Notes: generated from the sequence alone by a model not told the origin. Numbered from the stretch's first letter, positions 1 through 9,074 are shown. The stretch: 64,000 nucleotides of DNA from JBFXAN01 sp050184225 (GCA_050184225.1 JBFXAN010000006.1:6733-70732); one strand, 5' to 3'. Numbers and translations: made by a program.

Positions 1-60
1 GGCATCCAGCGCGCCGAGCGCCTCCAGGTCAATCAGATCGTCAACGTGTGCCGCGCTCAT
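1..60 (-). CDS. Anti-sigma factor, N-terminus only (cut by window edge)
   Basis: Only the first 20 codons are present (MSAAHVDDLIDLEALGALDA). The ATG overlaps the stop of the ECF sigma gene as ATGA, the usual arrangement for a cognate anti-sigma factor. The short acidic start resembles the anti-sigma gene at 39604 (MTCDEIDELAGAIALDAIPA), which also overlaps its sigma gene by ATGA. The assignment rests on context and this N-terminal resemblance; the zinc-binding and membrane parts lie outside the window. Confidence 0.6.
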   Translation of the reverse strand, partial: MSAAHVDDLIDLEALGALDA

Positions 61-671
61 ACCGGGTACGGTGTCTCAACCTCGGCGCTCAGCAAGGAGC
101 GCAATTTCTTCATCGCCAGGCGGGTCCGCGTCTTGATCGTGCCGAGCGGCTGGTGCAGTTGCTCCGCAATCTCCTGCTGCGTCAATCCCGAAAAGTACGC
201 CATCTCCAGCGCCACCCGCTGCTCCTTCGGCAACTGGGCGAGCGCCCGGCGTACCGCCAGCCGATCGGCCTGGACCTGGACCGCGACCTGTGGATCTTCG
301 GCCCGCCAATCCGGCGGATCATCGACGGCCGCGTTCTCTCCGATCTCCCGCAACCGCCGCCGCCCTCGCATTCGCACCTCATCGACCGCACGGTTTCGGG
401 CAACGCTCACCAGCCAGCTGACAAAGCGGCCGCGGGCGGCATCGTACGCGGTCGGATTGCGCCACAGACGCAAGAACACATCCTGCGCCGCGTCCTGCGC
501 CAGGGCAGGATCGGCGAGTACACGCAGCGCAATCGAATAGATCAGGTCTGCATGCCGATCGTAGAGCTGCGAGAACGCCGTCGCGTCCCGCTGCACTATC
601 CGCCGCACCAGTGTCTCATCATCCGGCTCGAAATCGCGCACGAGCGACCTTTCGGGCGGCGGGCGAGCCAT
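57..671 (-). CDS. ECF-type RNA polymerase sigma factor
   Basis: A 204-residue sigma-70 family protein of the extracytoplasmic-function type. Region 2 is recognisable (FSQLYDRHADLIYSIALRVL, then AQDAAQDVFLRLW), and region 4 is the helix-turn-helix around LPKEQRVALEMAYFSGLTQQEIAEQL. A short charged linker joins them, and no region 1 or 3 is present. The ATG at 671 is preferred because GAGGGTG lies about 6 bases upstream; a GTG at 680 would add three residues. The stop overlaps the start of an anti-sigma gene, so the pair is probably translationally coupled. The gene diverges from the HtrA-like protease at 871. On the minus strand a TACAAT at 726-731 could serve as a -10 box. Confidence 0.93.
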   Translation of the reverse strand: MARPPPERSLVRDFEPDDETLVRRIVQRDATAFSQLYDRHADLIYSIALRVLADPALAQDAAQDVFLRLWRNPTAYDAARGRFVSWLVSVARNRAVDEVRMRGRRRLREIGENAAVDDPPDWRAEDPQVAVQVQADRLAVRRALAQLPKEQRVALEMAYFSGLTQQEIAEQLHQPLGTIKTRTRLAMKKLRSLLSAEVETPYPV

Positions 672-870
672 GTCGCTCACCCTCTAGAACGTTCCTCAAC
701 CGGCTTTGGATTCGTCGGTGCGCGCATTGTACCAGAGCGGCCGCCCACCCAGATTTAACCCTTTCTTCAGAAACCATTAAGCCAGGCGACGCAGCCTTGA
801 TGCTGGACCCTCCATCACAATCAATACAGGTGGTCATTGTGACCGCGAATCCGAAAGAGGATACCGCACC

Positions 871-2019
871 ATGAAGAAACTCCTGGCAGTCCCGGCCGCC
901 GCCATCGTCCTGCTCGGCGCCGTCGCCTGTACGAACGACACGAACGACTCACCATCAAATACGGACACCGCCGCTGCCTCGGCGCAAACATCTGCCCTCC
1001 AAACTCAGAACAGCACGCGCTCGCTGAATGACGCCGCCGACTCGAACGATGTCGTCAAAGCCGTCTGGCCGAGCGTGGTCCGCATCCGCGCCAACGGCAC
1101 CCAGACCAGCGCCTTTGGCACCGCGCAGCAGGGTGAAGGGACCGGCACCGGCTTCATCGTCGACCAGCGCGGCTACATCGTCACCAACAACCATGTCGTC
1201 ACCCTCGGCACCAACCGCGAAGCATCGCGCTTCCAGGTGGACCTGTCCGATGGCCGCACGGTCGAAGGCACACTTGTCGGCCGCGATGAGCGCACCGACC
1301 TCGCTGTGATCAAGATCGAAGCGGACAACCTCACGCCGGTCCGCTTTGCCGACTCGACCAAGGAGGAGATCGGCGAGGATGTGCTGGCGATCGGCTTCGC
1401 CCTCGACCTCGGTTCGACACCGACCGTGACCAAGGGCGTGATCAGCGCCAAGGACCGGGTAATCAACGAGACGCTCAACGCCGGCGGCCGGGCTTACCCG
1501 ATCAGCATCAGCGGCGCGATTCAGACCGACGCGGCGATCAATCCGGGCAACTCCGGCGGCCCCCTGGTCAACATGCAGGGTGAGGTCGTCGGCATCAACA
1601 CCGCCGGCCTGGTCGGAGACGCCGGTCAGCCGGTGCAGGGCATCTTCTTCGCCGTCTCCTCCCAGGTGGCCGAGCCGATTGTCGAGTCGCTGATCGACAA
1701 CGGTCAGGTTGAGCGTGGCTACCTCGGCGTCGAGGTGACAACCGTCTCACCGCAGGCAGCCCGCGCCGAGGGTCAAGGCGATGTCGAAGGCGCCGGTATC
1801 CGCAGCGTCACGGGCGGTTCCGCCGCCGATCGGGCCGGGCTCCGCGCCGGCGATGTCATCACCAAGATCGGCGACCACGAGATCAACAACATCGGCGACG
1901 TGAGCAACGCCCTCGCCTCGCACAAGCCCGGCGAGAAGGTCAAGGTTGAATACGCCCGCAACGGCTCGAACGGCTCGACCGACGTGACGCTGGGCGAGCG
2001 GCCGGCCGGAACGACATAG
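871..2019 (+). CDS. HtrA/DegP-type serine protease, predicted lipoprotein
   Basis: A 382-residue trypsin-like protease with a C-terminal PDZ domain, of the kind that degrades or refolds damaged envelope proteins. The N-terminus is a lipoprotein signal (MKKLLAVPAAA..., Cys20 as the probable lipidated residue), followed by a Thr/Ser/Asn-rich linker to about residue 60. The catalytic triad is visible: His108 in TNNHVV, Asp143 in RTDLAVI, and Ser228 in NPGNSGGP. The PDZ domain spans about residues 280-375 (GYLGVEV ... AGLRAGDVITKIGDHEI). GAAAGAGG precedes the ATG. It diverges from the ECF sigma gene, which suggests an envelope-stress connection by context only. A second HtrA-like gene lies at 19035-20180. 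Confidence 0.93.
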   Translation: MKKLLAVPAAAIVLLGAVACTNDTNDSPSNTDTAAASAQTSALQTQNSTRSLNDAADSNDVVKAVWPSVVRIRANGTQTSAFGTAQQGEGTGTGFIVDQRGYIVTNNHVVTLGTNREASRFQVDLSDGRTVEGTLVGRDERTDLAVIKIEADNLTPVRFADSTKEEIGEDVLAIGFALDLGSTPTVTKGVISAKDRVINETLNAGGRAYPISISGAIQTDAAINPGNSGGPLVNMQGEVVGINTAGLVGDAGQPVQGIFFAVSSQVAEPIVESLIDNGQVERGYLGVEVTTVSPQAARAEGQGDVEGAGIRSVTGGSAADRAGLRAGDVITKIGDHEINNIGDVSNALASHKPGEKVKVEYARNGSNGSTDVTLGERPAGTT

Positions 2020-2059
2020 CAGGGGTACACCGCGAGGCGAGTGTGCCCCATGCAGGAAG

Positions 2060-2090
2060 CGAGGGCGGCGCCGTAGTGGCGCCGCCCTCG
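2060..2090 (+). terminator. Strong hairpin after the HtrA gene
   Basis: A perfect 13-bp stem (arms 2060-2072 and 2078-2090, core GAGGGCGGCGCC) closes a 5-base loop 40 bases after the protease stop. No T-run follows, so it is a terminator-like hairpin rather than a textbook intrinsic terminator. It argues against the next gene starting upstream of it. Confidence 0.55.
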
Positions 2091-2162
2091 TCGCATGTTC
2101 GCGCGGTCCGGCCGCCGGCGCCGGCGATATACTGGACCTACGCAACCGCGGGAATCGACTGT

Positions 2163-3008
2163 ATGCCATCGCAACGCACAGCGCGCTCCATCTCATCCGC
2201 GGCGGTCACCGACGGCCTCGGCCGGACGGTTCACCTCGCTACGCCGCCACGGTCGATCGTCTCGCTCGTGCCGAGCCTGACCGAAGCGCTCTTTGCGATG
2301 GGGCTATCCGAGCAGATCGCGGGCCGAACGAAGTACTGCGTCGAACCTGCCGATCAGGTTGACAACACGCCGGCGCTCGGCGGCACCAAGGACCCCGATA
2401 TCCGCCGGATCATCGACATGCAGCCGGACCTCGTGATCGCCAGCGCCGAAGAGAATGTTCGCGAGCACGTCGAGGTGCTGATCGCGGCCGGTCTCACGGT
2501 CTACGTTTCCCTCCCCTCGACGGTCCGGCGCGCGATCGCCGAGCTCCATGACCTTGCCGCGCTCGCCAACCGCATACCTGAAGCCGCGCCGTGGTTGACG
2601 GAGGCCGCCGCACTGGTCCAACGCTTCGAAGACCGGACCAAGCACCGCCGCCCGTTGCGCTACTTCTGCCCGATCTGGCGACGGCCTTACATGGTCGCCG
2701 CGCCCGACACCTACATGTCTGACCTGCTTCGGTTGTGTGGTGGTGAGAATATCTTCACCGGCGGCGCTGCCCACTACTACCCGGTCGAGTTGGACGAGGT
2801 CGCCCGGCGCGCGCCGGAGGTGATCCTGCTGCCCAGCGAGCCGTACCCGTTCGCAGCTAAGCACCTTCCCGAAATCGTGGCCTGGAACCAGATCCCGGCG
2901 GTGCAGACAAGGAGCGTGCACCTGATCGACGGTCAGTGGATCACGTGGTACGGGCCGCGCATCGCCTCCAGTCTCCGGGCGGTCGCCGCGCTGTTTGAGT
3001 CCGCATGA
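2163..3008 (+). CDS. Cobalamin/iron-type periplasmic-binding-fold protein (BtuF-like)
   Basis: A 281-residue protein of the helical-backbone metal receptor family (BtuF/FhuD type), which bind vitamin B12 or iron chelates. The signature region is RIVSLVPSLTEALFAMG-like at about residues 30-48 (here SIVSLVPSLTEALFAMG), followed by GGTKDPDIRRIIDMQPDLVI. No signal peptide or lipobox is seen, and no ABC permease or ATPase lies nearby, so export and transport are uncertain; some homologues are cytoplasmic. The frame is open 40 codons upstream, but that extension would run through the hairpin at 2060-2090, so the ATG at 2163 is chosen. The stop overlaps the next gene (ATGA). Confidence 0.8.
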   Translation: MPSQRTARSISSAAVTDGLGRTVHLATPPRSIVSLVPSLTEALFAMGLSEQIAGRTKYCVEPADQVDNTPALGGTKDPDIRRIIDMQPDLVIASAEENVREHVEVLIAAGLTVYVSLPSTVRRAIAELHDLAALANRIPEAAPWLTEAAALVQRFEDRTKHRRPLRYFCPIWRRPYMVAAPDTYMSDLLRLCGGENIFTGGAAHYYPVELDEVARRAPEVILLPSEPYPFAAKHLPEIVAWNQIPAVQTRSVHLIDGQWITWYGPRIASSLRAVAALFESA

Positions 3009-3886
3009 AGCGACGTATCCTTGCCGCGCTCCTTCTCGCGCCTGTCGTCTATGCGCTGATGCGGGCCGCGGCCGTCGACCGTGTACACCGCTATGAAACC
3101 CTCGATGCAGACGCCGCCGACCTTCCTGGCATGCGCCTCTACATCCGTGGACGGCGCATGCATCTGACCATTGACGGGCAGGGGCCACCACTCCTCATGC
3201 TCCACGGATTCGGTTCGTCCTCCGCGGCCTTTCGCACGCTCGTCCCTCACCTGCGATCCGCGGTGACCATGATCGCGCCAGATCTTCCCGGTTGGGGCTA
3301 CTCCGAGCGCGCCCCCGATGCGGACCACTCACCGAAGGCTCACGCAACCTTGATGATCGAGCTCCTCGACCGTTTGAGCATCGGCAGGGCTGTGGTACTG
3401 GGATATGGCACCGGCGCCGTCATCGCCGTCCACATGGCAAACACGAAACCGGACCGCATCGCCGCACTGCTGCTCTCGCGAGAGGAGGGCCATGATCGGC
3501 TGCTACCCTCCTGGCTCCGGCCGCTGCTGACCTTGTGCGTGCCCTTCCTTCTTGAGAGCCGGTGGGGACAGCGCCGCCTCGATCGATCGGTGACAGCCCT
3601 CGGAAATCGTCCGGATGAAGTCCTCGTCGCCGCTCATCTCGACGAGGCGCGTACCGTCGGTCACACCGCAACCTTCCTGGCGATCCTGACCCGCTCGCGG
3701 CCCGAACCAACGCCCGCCACTCGTTCGATCCAAGTCCCAACGCTGACGATCGTCGACGACGAACAACCGGACGCAGCCGCTATCTCAATCCTCGACTTCC
3801 TCCGCGCCGCCCACGTTCTTCCGCCAACACAAGCGACGAGCAACATGCTAGCCTTCCATGAACAGACCAGAGCAATCAAACCATGA
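3005..3886 (+). CDS. Alpha/beta-hydrolase-fold protein lacking the nucleophile serine
   Basis: A 293-residue protein with an N-terminal hydrophobic segment (about residues 4-20) and an alpha/beta hydrolase fold. The oxyanion region is LLMLHGFGSS at 63-72, and DLPGWGYS follows at 93-100. The nucleophile elbow, normally G-x-S-x-G, reads GYGTG at 133-137, so the catalytic Ser is Gly135. Candidate acid and base residues are Asp in TIVDDEQ and a late His. It may be a non-catalytic member or use other chemistry. ATGA overlaps on both sides place it in a tight three-gene unit between the BtuF-like gene and pgeF. The fold call is firm; the function is unknown. Confidence 0.85.
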   Translation: MKRRILAALLLAPVVYALMRAAAVDRVHRYETLDADAADLPGMRLYIRGRRMHLTIDGQGPPLLMLHGFGSSSAAFRTLVPHLRSAVTMIAPDLPGWGYSERAPDADHSPKAHATLMIELLDRLSIGRAVVLGYGTGAVIAVHMANTKPDRIAALLLSREEGHDRLLPSWLRPLLTLCVPFLLESRWGQRRLDRSVTALGNRPDEVLVAAHLDEARTVGHTATFLAILTRSRPEPTPATRSIQVPTLTIVDDEQPDAAAISILDFLRAAHVLPPTQATSNMLAFHEQTRAIKP

Positions 3887-4686
3887 GCTTCCACCTCGCC
3901 ACGACGCCGGACGGTCTGACGCTCGGCCGCTTCTCCCACGTTGCCATCACGCACGGTATCGCCGGACGAACGGGCGGCTTCAGCACCGGCCCCTACGCAT
4001 CGCTCAACCTCGGACCGCGCAGCGGTGACGGCCGTGAGACGATCGTGGCAAACCGCCGGCGATTTCACGCCGCGATCGGCGCCACCGGCCTGACCGTCAT
4101 CGCACCTCGACAGGTCCACGGCGCCGTCGTCTCCGTCCACCGTCGCGGCGGGGAACCCTTGACCGGCGGTGTCTATGACGGCGACGGTCTACTGACCGAC
4201 GACGAGGACGCCCTCGTGGCGGTGCTCGCCGCCGATTGCGCGGCGATTCTCCTCCACGATCCGGTGCAGGCCGTCGTGGGAGCACTGCACGCCGGCTGGC
4301 GCGGCACAGCGGCCGGCATCGCGTCCGCCGGCATCGCGATGATGCGACAGAACTTCGGTAGCAATCCCGCCGATATCCGCGCCGGAATCGGCCCGGCGAT
4401 CGGCCGCTGCTGCTATGAGGTCGGCATCGACGTGGCCGAGGCGGTCGCCCGCGCCACCCCCGGCGACGCACCGCCCGACGAGCGGGTGAGCGACGACAAG
4501 GCCCACCTCGACATCACCCACGCCAATCACATGCAACTGTTGGCCGCCGGACTCGACCCCGCGAACGTCGCCACCACCGGCATCTGCACCGCCTGCCGGA
4601 CAGATCTCTTCTACTCCCACCGCCGCGAAGGCGAGCCGACCGGCCGCTTCGGCGCGGCAATCTCCCTTCGCCCGCCCACCGGATAG
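3883..4686 (+). CDS. pgeF: Peptidoglycan editing factor / YfiH-family copper-dependent oxidoreductase
   Basis: A 267-residue member of the PgeF/YfiH/YlmD family, formerly described as polyphenol oxidases. Family motifs are in order: RQVHGAVV (about 69-76), AADCAAILL, HAGWRGT (metal-binding His with the conserved Trp-Arg-Gly), and GIGPAIGRCCYEV with the conserved cysteines. In E. coli the family removes wrongly incorporated serine-containing peptidoglycan precursors; purine nucleoside phosphorylase activity has been reported for other members. The length fits the family. The ATG overlaps the preceding stop (ATGA), closing a three-gene operon. Confidence 0.92.
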   Translation: MSFHLATTPDGLTLGRFSHVAITHGIAGRTGGFSTGPYASLNLGPRSGDGRETIVANRRRFHAAIGATGLTVIAPRQVHGAVVSVHRRGGEPLTGGVYDGDGLLTDDEDALVAVLAADCAAILLHDPVQAVVGALHAGWRGTAAGIASAGIAMMRQNFGSNPADIRAGIGPAIGRCCYEVGIDVAEAVARATPGDAPPDERVSDDKAHLDITHANHMQLLAAGLDPANVATTGICTACRTDLFYSHRREGEPTGRFGAAISLRPPTG

Positions 4687-4701
4687 ACGCGGAACCCCTC
4701 C

Positions 4702-5259
4702 CTATGGATTGAGGCCCAGCTCGACCGCAACCGGCTTGAGTGCGGCGATCGTGAAGCCGATGTGACCGTCGAGGTCCGCCTCGATCCGCTCCAGGCCGAG
4801 GTGAATGCACTCCCGATCGACAGAACGGGCGAACGCCTTGTCCTTCAGCTTCTTCTTCACCGACGACACCTTCAGTTCGGAGAGGCTCTTGTTCGGCTGG
4901 ACGAGCGCCGCCGCAATCACGAATCCCGTCAGTTCATCACAGGCGAGGATCATGTTGTCCATCAACTGCTGCGGCACCGCCGGCGAGTGCGGTGCGTGAC
5001 ACTGGACCGCGTGAATGATCTCCTCCGGCACGCCCCGGTCGCGCAAGATCGGCTCCCCCTCCATCGGATGCGACTCCATCGTCGGGTGGATCTCCCAATC
5101 GAAGTCATGCAGCAGCCCGACCGTCGCCCATACATCCGGGTCGCCGCCCCACTCACGCGCCGCCTGCCGCATCACCTGCTCCACCGACAGCGCGTGCTTG
5201 ATGTTACGGTCCAGCTTCGTGTACTCGTTCAATATCTCCCACGCATCGTGCCGTTCCAT
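4702..5259 (-). CDS. HD-domain phosphohydrolase family protein
   Basis: A 185-residue protein with an HD metal-binding domain: the HALSVEQVM helix, then GLLHDFDWE with the His-Asp pair, and later QCHAPHS with a further candidate ligand. Such proteins are usually metal-dependent nucleotide or phosphate-ester hydrolases; the substrate cannot be told. The start at 5259 is chosen because GGAGG lies 7 bases upstream, 20 bases after the pgk stop; a longer open frame would overlap pgk. It is the last gene of the pgk operon on the minus strand and converges on pgeF. Confidence 0.85.
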   Translation of the reverse strand: MERHDAWEILNEYTKLDRNIKHALSVEQVMRQAAREWGGDPDVWATVGLLHDFDWEIHPTMESHPMEGEPILRDRGVPEEIIHAVQCHAPHSPAVPQQLMDNMILACDELTGFVIAAALVQPNKSLSELKVSSVKKKLKDKAFARSVDRECIHLGLERIEADLDGHIGFTIAALKPVAVELGLNP

Positions 5260-5278
5260 CGCAATCCTCCGAACCAAC

Positions 5279-6472
5279 TCACGCATCTCGCAGGGCAGCA
5301 ACGCCGGGCAGCGTCTTGCCCTCCAGAAACTCGAGCGAAGCGCCGCCACCCGTGGAGACGTGCGTCAGCCGGTCCTCGACGCCAGCCTCGGCGACCGCCG
5401 CCGCCGTCTCGCCGCCGCCGACGACCGTCACAGCATCGAGACCGGCGAGGATCTTCGCGACGGCGAGCGTGCCGCCCGCGAACGCGGGAAACTCGAAGAC
5501 GCCCATCGGTCCGTTCCACACCACGGTCTTACACGGAGCGAGCGCCTGCCGGAAGCGGTCGATCGTCTCCGGTCCGATATCCATGATCCGCCAGCCGGCG
5601 GGAACGCCCTCCTCGACTCGGATGATCCGCGTCTTCGCGCCGGCGTCAAAGGCATCGGCGATCACCGCGTCGACCGGTAGCTCGATCGTTGTCCCCTTTG
5701 CACGCGCGTTCTCCATTGCCTCGTGGGCGACCGGAATCTGGTCTTCCTCCACCAGCGAGTCGCCAACCTCACGGCCCTGCGCCTGGAAGAATGTATTCGC
5801 CATCCCGCCGCCGATCAGGATCAGGTCGGCCGTGCCGACGAGGTTGCCGAGCACATCGATCTTGCCGCTGATCTTGGCGCCGCCGATCACCGCCGCAAAG
5901 GGCCGCGCCGGATTGCTCACCGCCTGGCCGAGATAGAGCAGTTCCTTCTCCATCAAGAAGCCGGCCACCGCCGGAAGCAGATGCGCGACACCCTCGGTGC
6001 TGGCGTGCGCCCGATGGGCCGTACCAAAGGCGTCGTTGACGTAGACATCGGCGAGCGCGGCCAGTTTCCCGGCAAAGCCGGTGTCGTTCGCCTCCTCCTC
6101 GGCATGGAAGCGCACGTTCTCCAGCATGAGCACGTCGCCGTCCTTCATCCGGTCAACCGCCGCCTCAGCCTCGGGACCAACCGAGTCGGACGCGGTGGCA
6201 ACCGGCACGCCAAGCAGTGCGGACAGTCGCACCGCGATCGGCGCCAGCCGCAGCCGTTCCTGAACCGTGCCGTCCGGCCGGCCGAGATGCGACACCAGGA
6301 TCACCCGTGCGCCCGTGTCGCGGAGGTACTGGATCGTGGGGAGCGCGGCGCGGATCCGGCTGTCATCCGTGATCGCACCCGTCTGCTTGTCCATCGGTAC
6401 GTTGAAGTCCACGCGCACGAGCACGCGCTTTCCCGCGACATCGATATCGCGGACGGTCTGCTTTGCCGTCAT
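5279..6472 (-). CDS. pgk: Phosphoglycerate kinase
   Basis: A 397-residue enzyme that transfers phosphate between 1,3-bisphosphoglycerate and ADP in glycolysis. Motifs span the protein: RVDFNVP near the N-terminus, SHLGRPDG, LENVRFHAEEE, GTAHRAHAS, GGAKISGKI, VWNGPMGVFE, and the C-terminal STGGGASLEFLEG. The length is typical. The start MTAKQTV at 6472 follows GAGGGAACG; upstream in-frame codons lack family similarity. GAPDH and other glycolytic genes are not adjacent. It reads into the HD-domain gene and may be co-transcribed with the DUF6282 gene 66 bases upstream. Confidence 0.97.
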   Translation of the reverse strand: MTAKQTVRDIDVAGKRVLVRVDFNVPMDKQTGAITDDSRIRAALPTIQYLRDTGARVILVSHLGRPDGTVQERLRLAPIAVRLSALLGVPVATASDSVGPEAEAAVDRMKDGDVLMLENVRFHAEEEANDTGFAGKLAALADVYVNDAFGTAHRAHASTEGVAHLLPAVAGFLMEKELLYLGQAVSNPARPFAAVIGGAKISGKIDVLGNLVGTADLILIGGGMANTFFQAQGREVGDSLVEEDQIPVAHEAMENARAKGTTIELPVDAVIADAFDAGAKTRIIRVEEGVPAGWRIMDIGPETIDRFRQALAPCKTVVWNGPMGVFEFPAFAGGTLAVAKILAGLDAVTVVGGGETAAAVAEAGVEDRLTHVSTGGGASLEFLEGKTLPGVAALRDA

Positions 6473-6538
6473 CGAGATCGTTCCCTCTACCGTGATTCGG
6501 CGGCCGCACAACCGCCTGCATCCCATGATATCGGCTGT

Positions 6539-7387
6539 TCAGGCGAGTCCCAGGAGCGCCGCCGGATTGTCCTGCACCATCCGCCGGACCTCGTCATCGC
6601 TCAATCCCTCCTGCAACATGGCGGCGATGAACATGCGCAGCCCCTCCGGCGGCGAAGCGTTCTGCGTCTGTCCGAGGTCGGTCGAGAGGATCGCCTGCGC
6701 TGGTCCGTCCTCACGGATCGACGCCGCGATCGATGCGGTGGTGTGCGTCCCGTGACGGGCTGTCAGCGCGATATAGGCGTGTTCGACGTATGCGCCGAGC
6801 CGCGAGAACCGCGTAGTCAGCTCGACAGGCACCGGCGTCATTTCCGCGTGCGTGATCACCGTCTTGATACCGCGCCGCCGCGCCTCGGGGACGAGCACCT
6901 GTTGCTCCTCCGGCGCCAGATGGCCGGAACCCATGATCAGGTTGTACTGCTTGATGATGTCGAGCAGGTCGTTCACCACCGGCAGCAACCGCCCCGCCTC
7001 GTCCAGCACGGTGATCCCATCGCCACGGCTCATCCGCGTCCGCCGCCAGTGCGCCGCGCAGAACGTCGGCATCCAGACCTTGGCCGCGCCCATCTTCGCC
7101 GACGCCTCGAGCGCAAAGGGATTCAACCCGCCAACTTCCTCGTCGAGCGAGATCGCACCGAACACGGTGAACCCTTCGACCACCCGATTGATCACATACG
7201 CCGCCGGCGCGGTGGGATACTCGTGACTCTTGAAAATGATCGCCCGCATCCCCGCATCACGGCAGGCGCGGGCCAACTCCAGCGCATCATGCCGCCGCGC
7301 CGCGATCGGGTCCGGCGCGGCATGCGCGTGAATGTCGATCGAACCACGCCAGATCGCGTCGATGCGTTCAGTGAGGTGCTGGGTCAT
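6539..7387 (-). CDS. DUF6282 family, amidohydrolase-like metal-dependent hydrolase
   Basis: A 282-residue protein resembling DUF6282 members, a branch of the metal-dependent hydrolase (TIM-barrel) superfamily. Likely metal ligands are in SIDIHAHAAPD near residue 17, THAEMTP at about two thirds, and a late Asp in LSTDLGQ. The substrate is unknown. The ATG at 7387 is where family similarity begins (MTQHLTERI); the upstream codons fall in a GC-rich repeat. The gene lies between the broken CoA-transferase gene and pgk on the same strand. Confidence 0.8.
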   Translation of the reverse strand: MTQHLTERIDAIWRGSIDIHAHAAPDPIAARRHDALELARACRDAGMRAIIFKSHEYPTAPAAYVINRVVEGFTVFGAISLDEEVGGLNPFALEASAKMGAAKVWMPTFCAAHWRRTRMSRGDGITVLDEAGRLLPVVNDLLDIIKQYNLIMGSGHLAPEEQQVLVPEARRRGIKTVITHAEMTPVPVELTTRFSRLGAYVEHAYIALTARHGTHTTASIAASIREDGPAQAILSTDLGQTQNASPPEGLRMFIAAMLQEGLSDDEVRRMVQDNPAALLGLA

Positions 7388-7396
7388 TCTTGAAAT

Positions 7397-7562
7397 ACCC
7401 CTCCCCCGGCCCCTCCCCCCGCAGAGGCGCGGAGCGGGGAGCACTGGTCTGGGTGTGGTGCCAGCGTCGTCCCCGCGACAGTCTGGCTGTGAGACGGTCT
7501 ACCGTGGCACCCCAGACCCGGCGAGGCACCCCTCTCCGCGCGTCAGCGGGGGGAGGGGTCCG
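7397..7562. repeat. GC-rich palindromic intergenic element (family B)
   Basis: About 165 bp with complementary ends (left acccctcccccggcccctc, right ggggggaggggtcc) and an interior without coding signal. The same arms recur at 20965-21143, and remnants occur around 38745-38977. It fills the gap between two minus-strand genes and abuts the stop of the CoA-transferase pseudogene. Confidence 0.8.
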
Positions 7563-8753
7563 TCACACCGCCCCGTCCTCCCGCAACGTCGCAATCGCCT
7601 CAGTCGAGATTCCGAGCACCTCACGCAGCACATCGTCCGTGTGCTCACCGTGGCGCGGTGGCGCGCGGCGCGGCTCGATCGGTGTCTCCGAGAGATGGAC
7701 TGCCGGCCCCACCACCTGGATCGACTCGGCCGTGGGATGGGGCAACGTCCGCAACAGACCAAGCGCCTGTACCTGGGGATCGGCCATCGCCTCCGGAACC
7801 GTGTTGATCGGGCCGGCCGGCACACCGGCGTCGTTGAGCACCCGCAGCCACTCGTCGGCCGGACGTTCGGCGATCACCGCCGCAACCAGCGGAATCAGCA
7901 CGTCCCGCTGGTCGAGCCGGTCGGTGTTGGTCGTGAAGCGCGGATCTTCGGCAAGTTCCGGCCGGCCGGCGACGGCGCAGAACGTGCGGAACTGGCGGTC
8001 GTTGCCAACGGCGAGCGCCAGCGGACGGTCCGCCGCCTGGAACGCCTGATACGGCACGATATTGGGATGCGCATTGCCGAAGCGCTTCGGTGGCGCGCCG
8101 CTGACGAGATAGTTCTGGCCCACGTTGGCGAGCCAGGCGAGTGCGGACTCCAGCAGCGACACATCGACCCGCTGGCCGCGTCCTGTGTCACGCCGTGCAT
8201 ACAGCGCCGCCAGGATGCCATTGACCGCATTCAGTCCGGCGGTAACATCGACGATCGCGACGCCGACCTTCATCGGTTCACCTTCGGCGTCGCCCGTGAT
8301 CGACATGATCCCGGCCATCCCCTGGATAACGAAGTCGTAGCCGGGGTAGTCCTTGTACGGTCCGGTCGTGCCGAATCCCGTGATCGAGGCGTGGATCAGT
8401 CCGGGATTGGCCTCCCAGAGCACCGCATCCGCCAGATTCATCCGCTCCAGCGTGCCCCGCTTGAAGTTCTCGATCAGCACATCCGACCGCCGCACCAGGT
8501 CGAGCAACACCCGCCGCGCGCCCTCGTGCTTCAAATTGAGGGTGATGCCGCGCTTGTTGCGGTTCACCGACAGGTAGTAGGCGCTCTCGCCACCCGCCCA
8601 GGGCGGACCCCACCCCCGCGTCTCATCGCCGTCGCCCGGCTACTCGACCTTGATCACGTCGGCGCCCATGTCGCCCAGCGTCATCGCCGCATACGGCCCG
8701 GCCAGCACCCGCGAAAGATCGAGCACACGAATATCATGAAGCGGTCCAGTCAT
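7563..8753 (-). pseudogene. CaiB/BaiF (family III) CoA-transferase, interrupted by an amber codon
   Basis: Read through, this is a full-length family III CoA-transferase of 396 codons, starting at the ATG at 8751-8753 (MTGPLHDIRVLDLSRVLAGP). A single in-frame TAG at 8640-8642 falls right after ADVIKVE, where homologues continue with a residue before PGDGDETRGW. After the stop the frame continues with no other defect through SVNRNKRGITLNL, the YDFVIQG region and the C-terminal domain. A GTG at 8567 could in principle start a shortened protein, but it would lack the N-terminal Rossmann segment and CoA-binding loop. Family members move CoA between carboxylic acids. Nonsense mutation or sequencing error cannot be separated here. 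Confidence 0.85.
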
Positions 8754-9074
8754 TAGTTGATCACCCCGAGTTGCTACAGACGGCCCAGACCGTTGACCTT
8801 AGGCCACCATTGGACAATTCGCCAACAATCGCACCGAGAGATGTTGAGCCTCGTCCGGGAAACCTGCCGCCCGGTAGGGCTGATCCCCTGGACCTCACCG
8901 AGATGTGTGCCCCGTTGTTCGATAACGCACCACAATCGCACGCAGCATCTCGATATCCTCCACGGCTGGCATTCTACGCTATCCGCGAGGCTGGGCGGAC
9001 TCGATGATCGGGGCGGGTGACTCACCGGATATGCTGTAATTGCGAGGCAAGATTGCGGCCATCGGAGAGACGTC
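8754..9074. other. Intergenic, nothing recognised
   Basis: About 320 bases between the CoA-transferase pseudogene and the vapBC-like pair. Short open frames here have no recognisable protein features. TATGCT near 9034 is a possible -10 box for the toxin-antitoxin pair, without a convincing -35. No palindromic repeat of the kinds seen elsewhere is present. Confidence 0.5.

Noticed and set aside
5723..7393. A 556-codon plus-strand frame opposite pgk and the DUF6282 gene
   Set aside because: Arg/His/Pro-rich with no motif; pgk on the other strand is unmistakable.
8640..8642. TAG as recoded sense codon
   Set aside because: TAG ends several intact genes in the window, and no pyrrolysine or suppressor genes are seen.
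8757..9020. Small plus-strand frame upstream of the vapBC-like pair
   Set aside because: No ribosome binding site, Arg/His/Ser-rich translation, no family resemblance.
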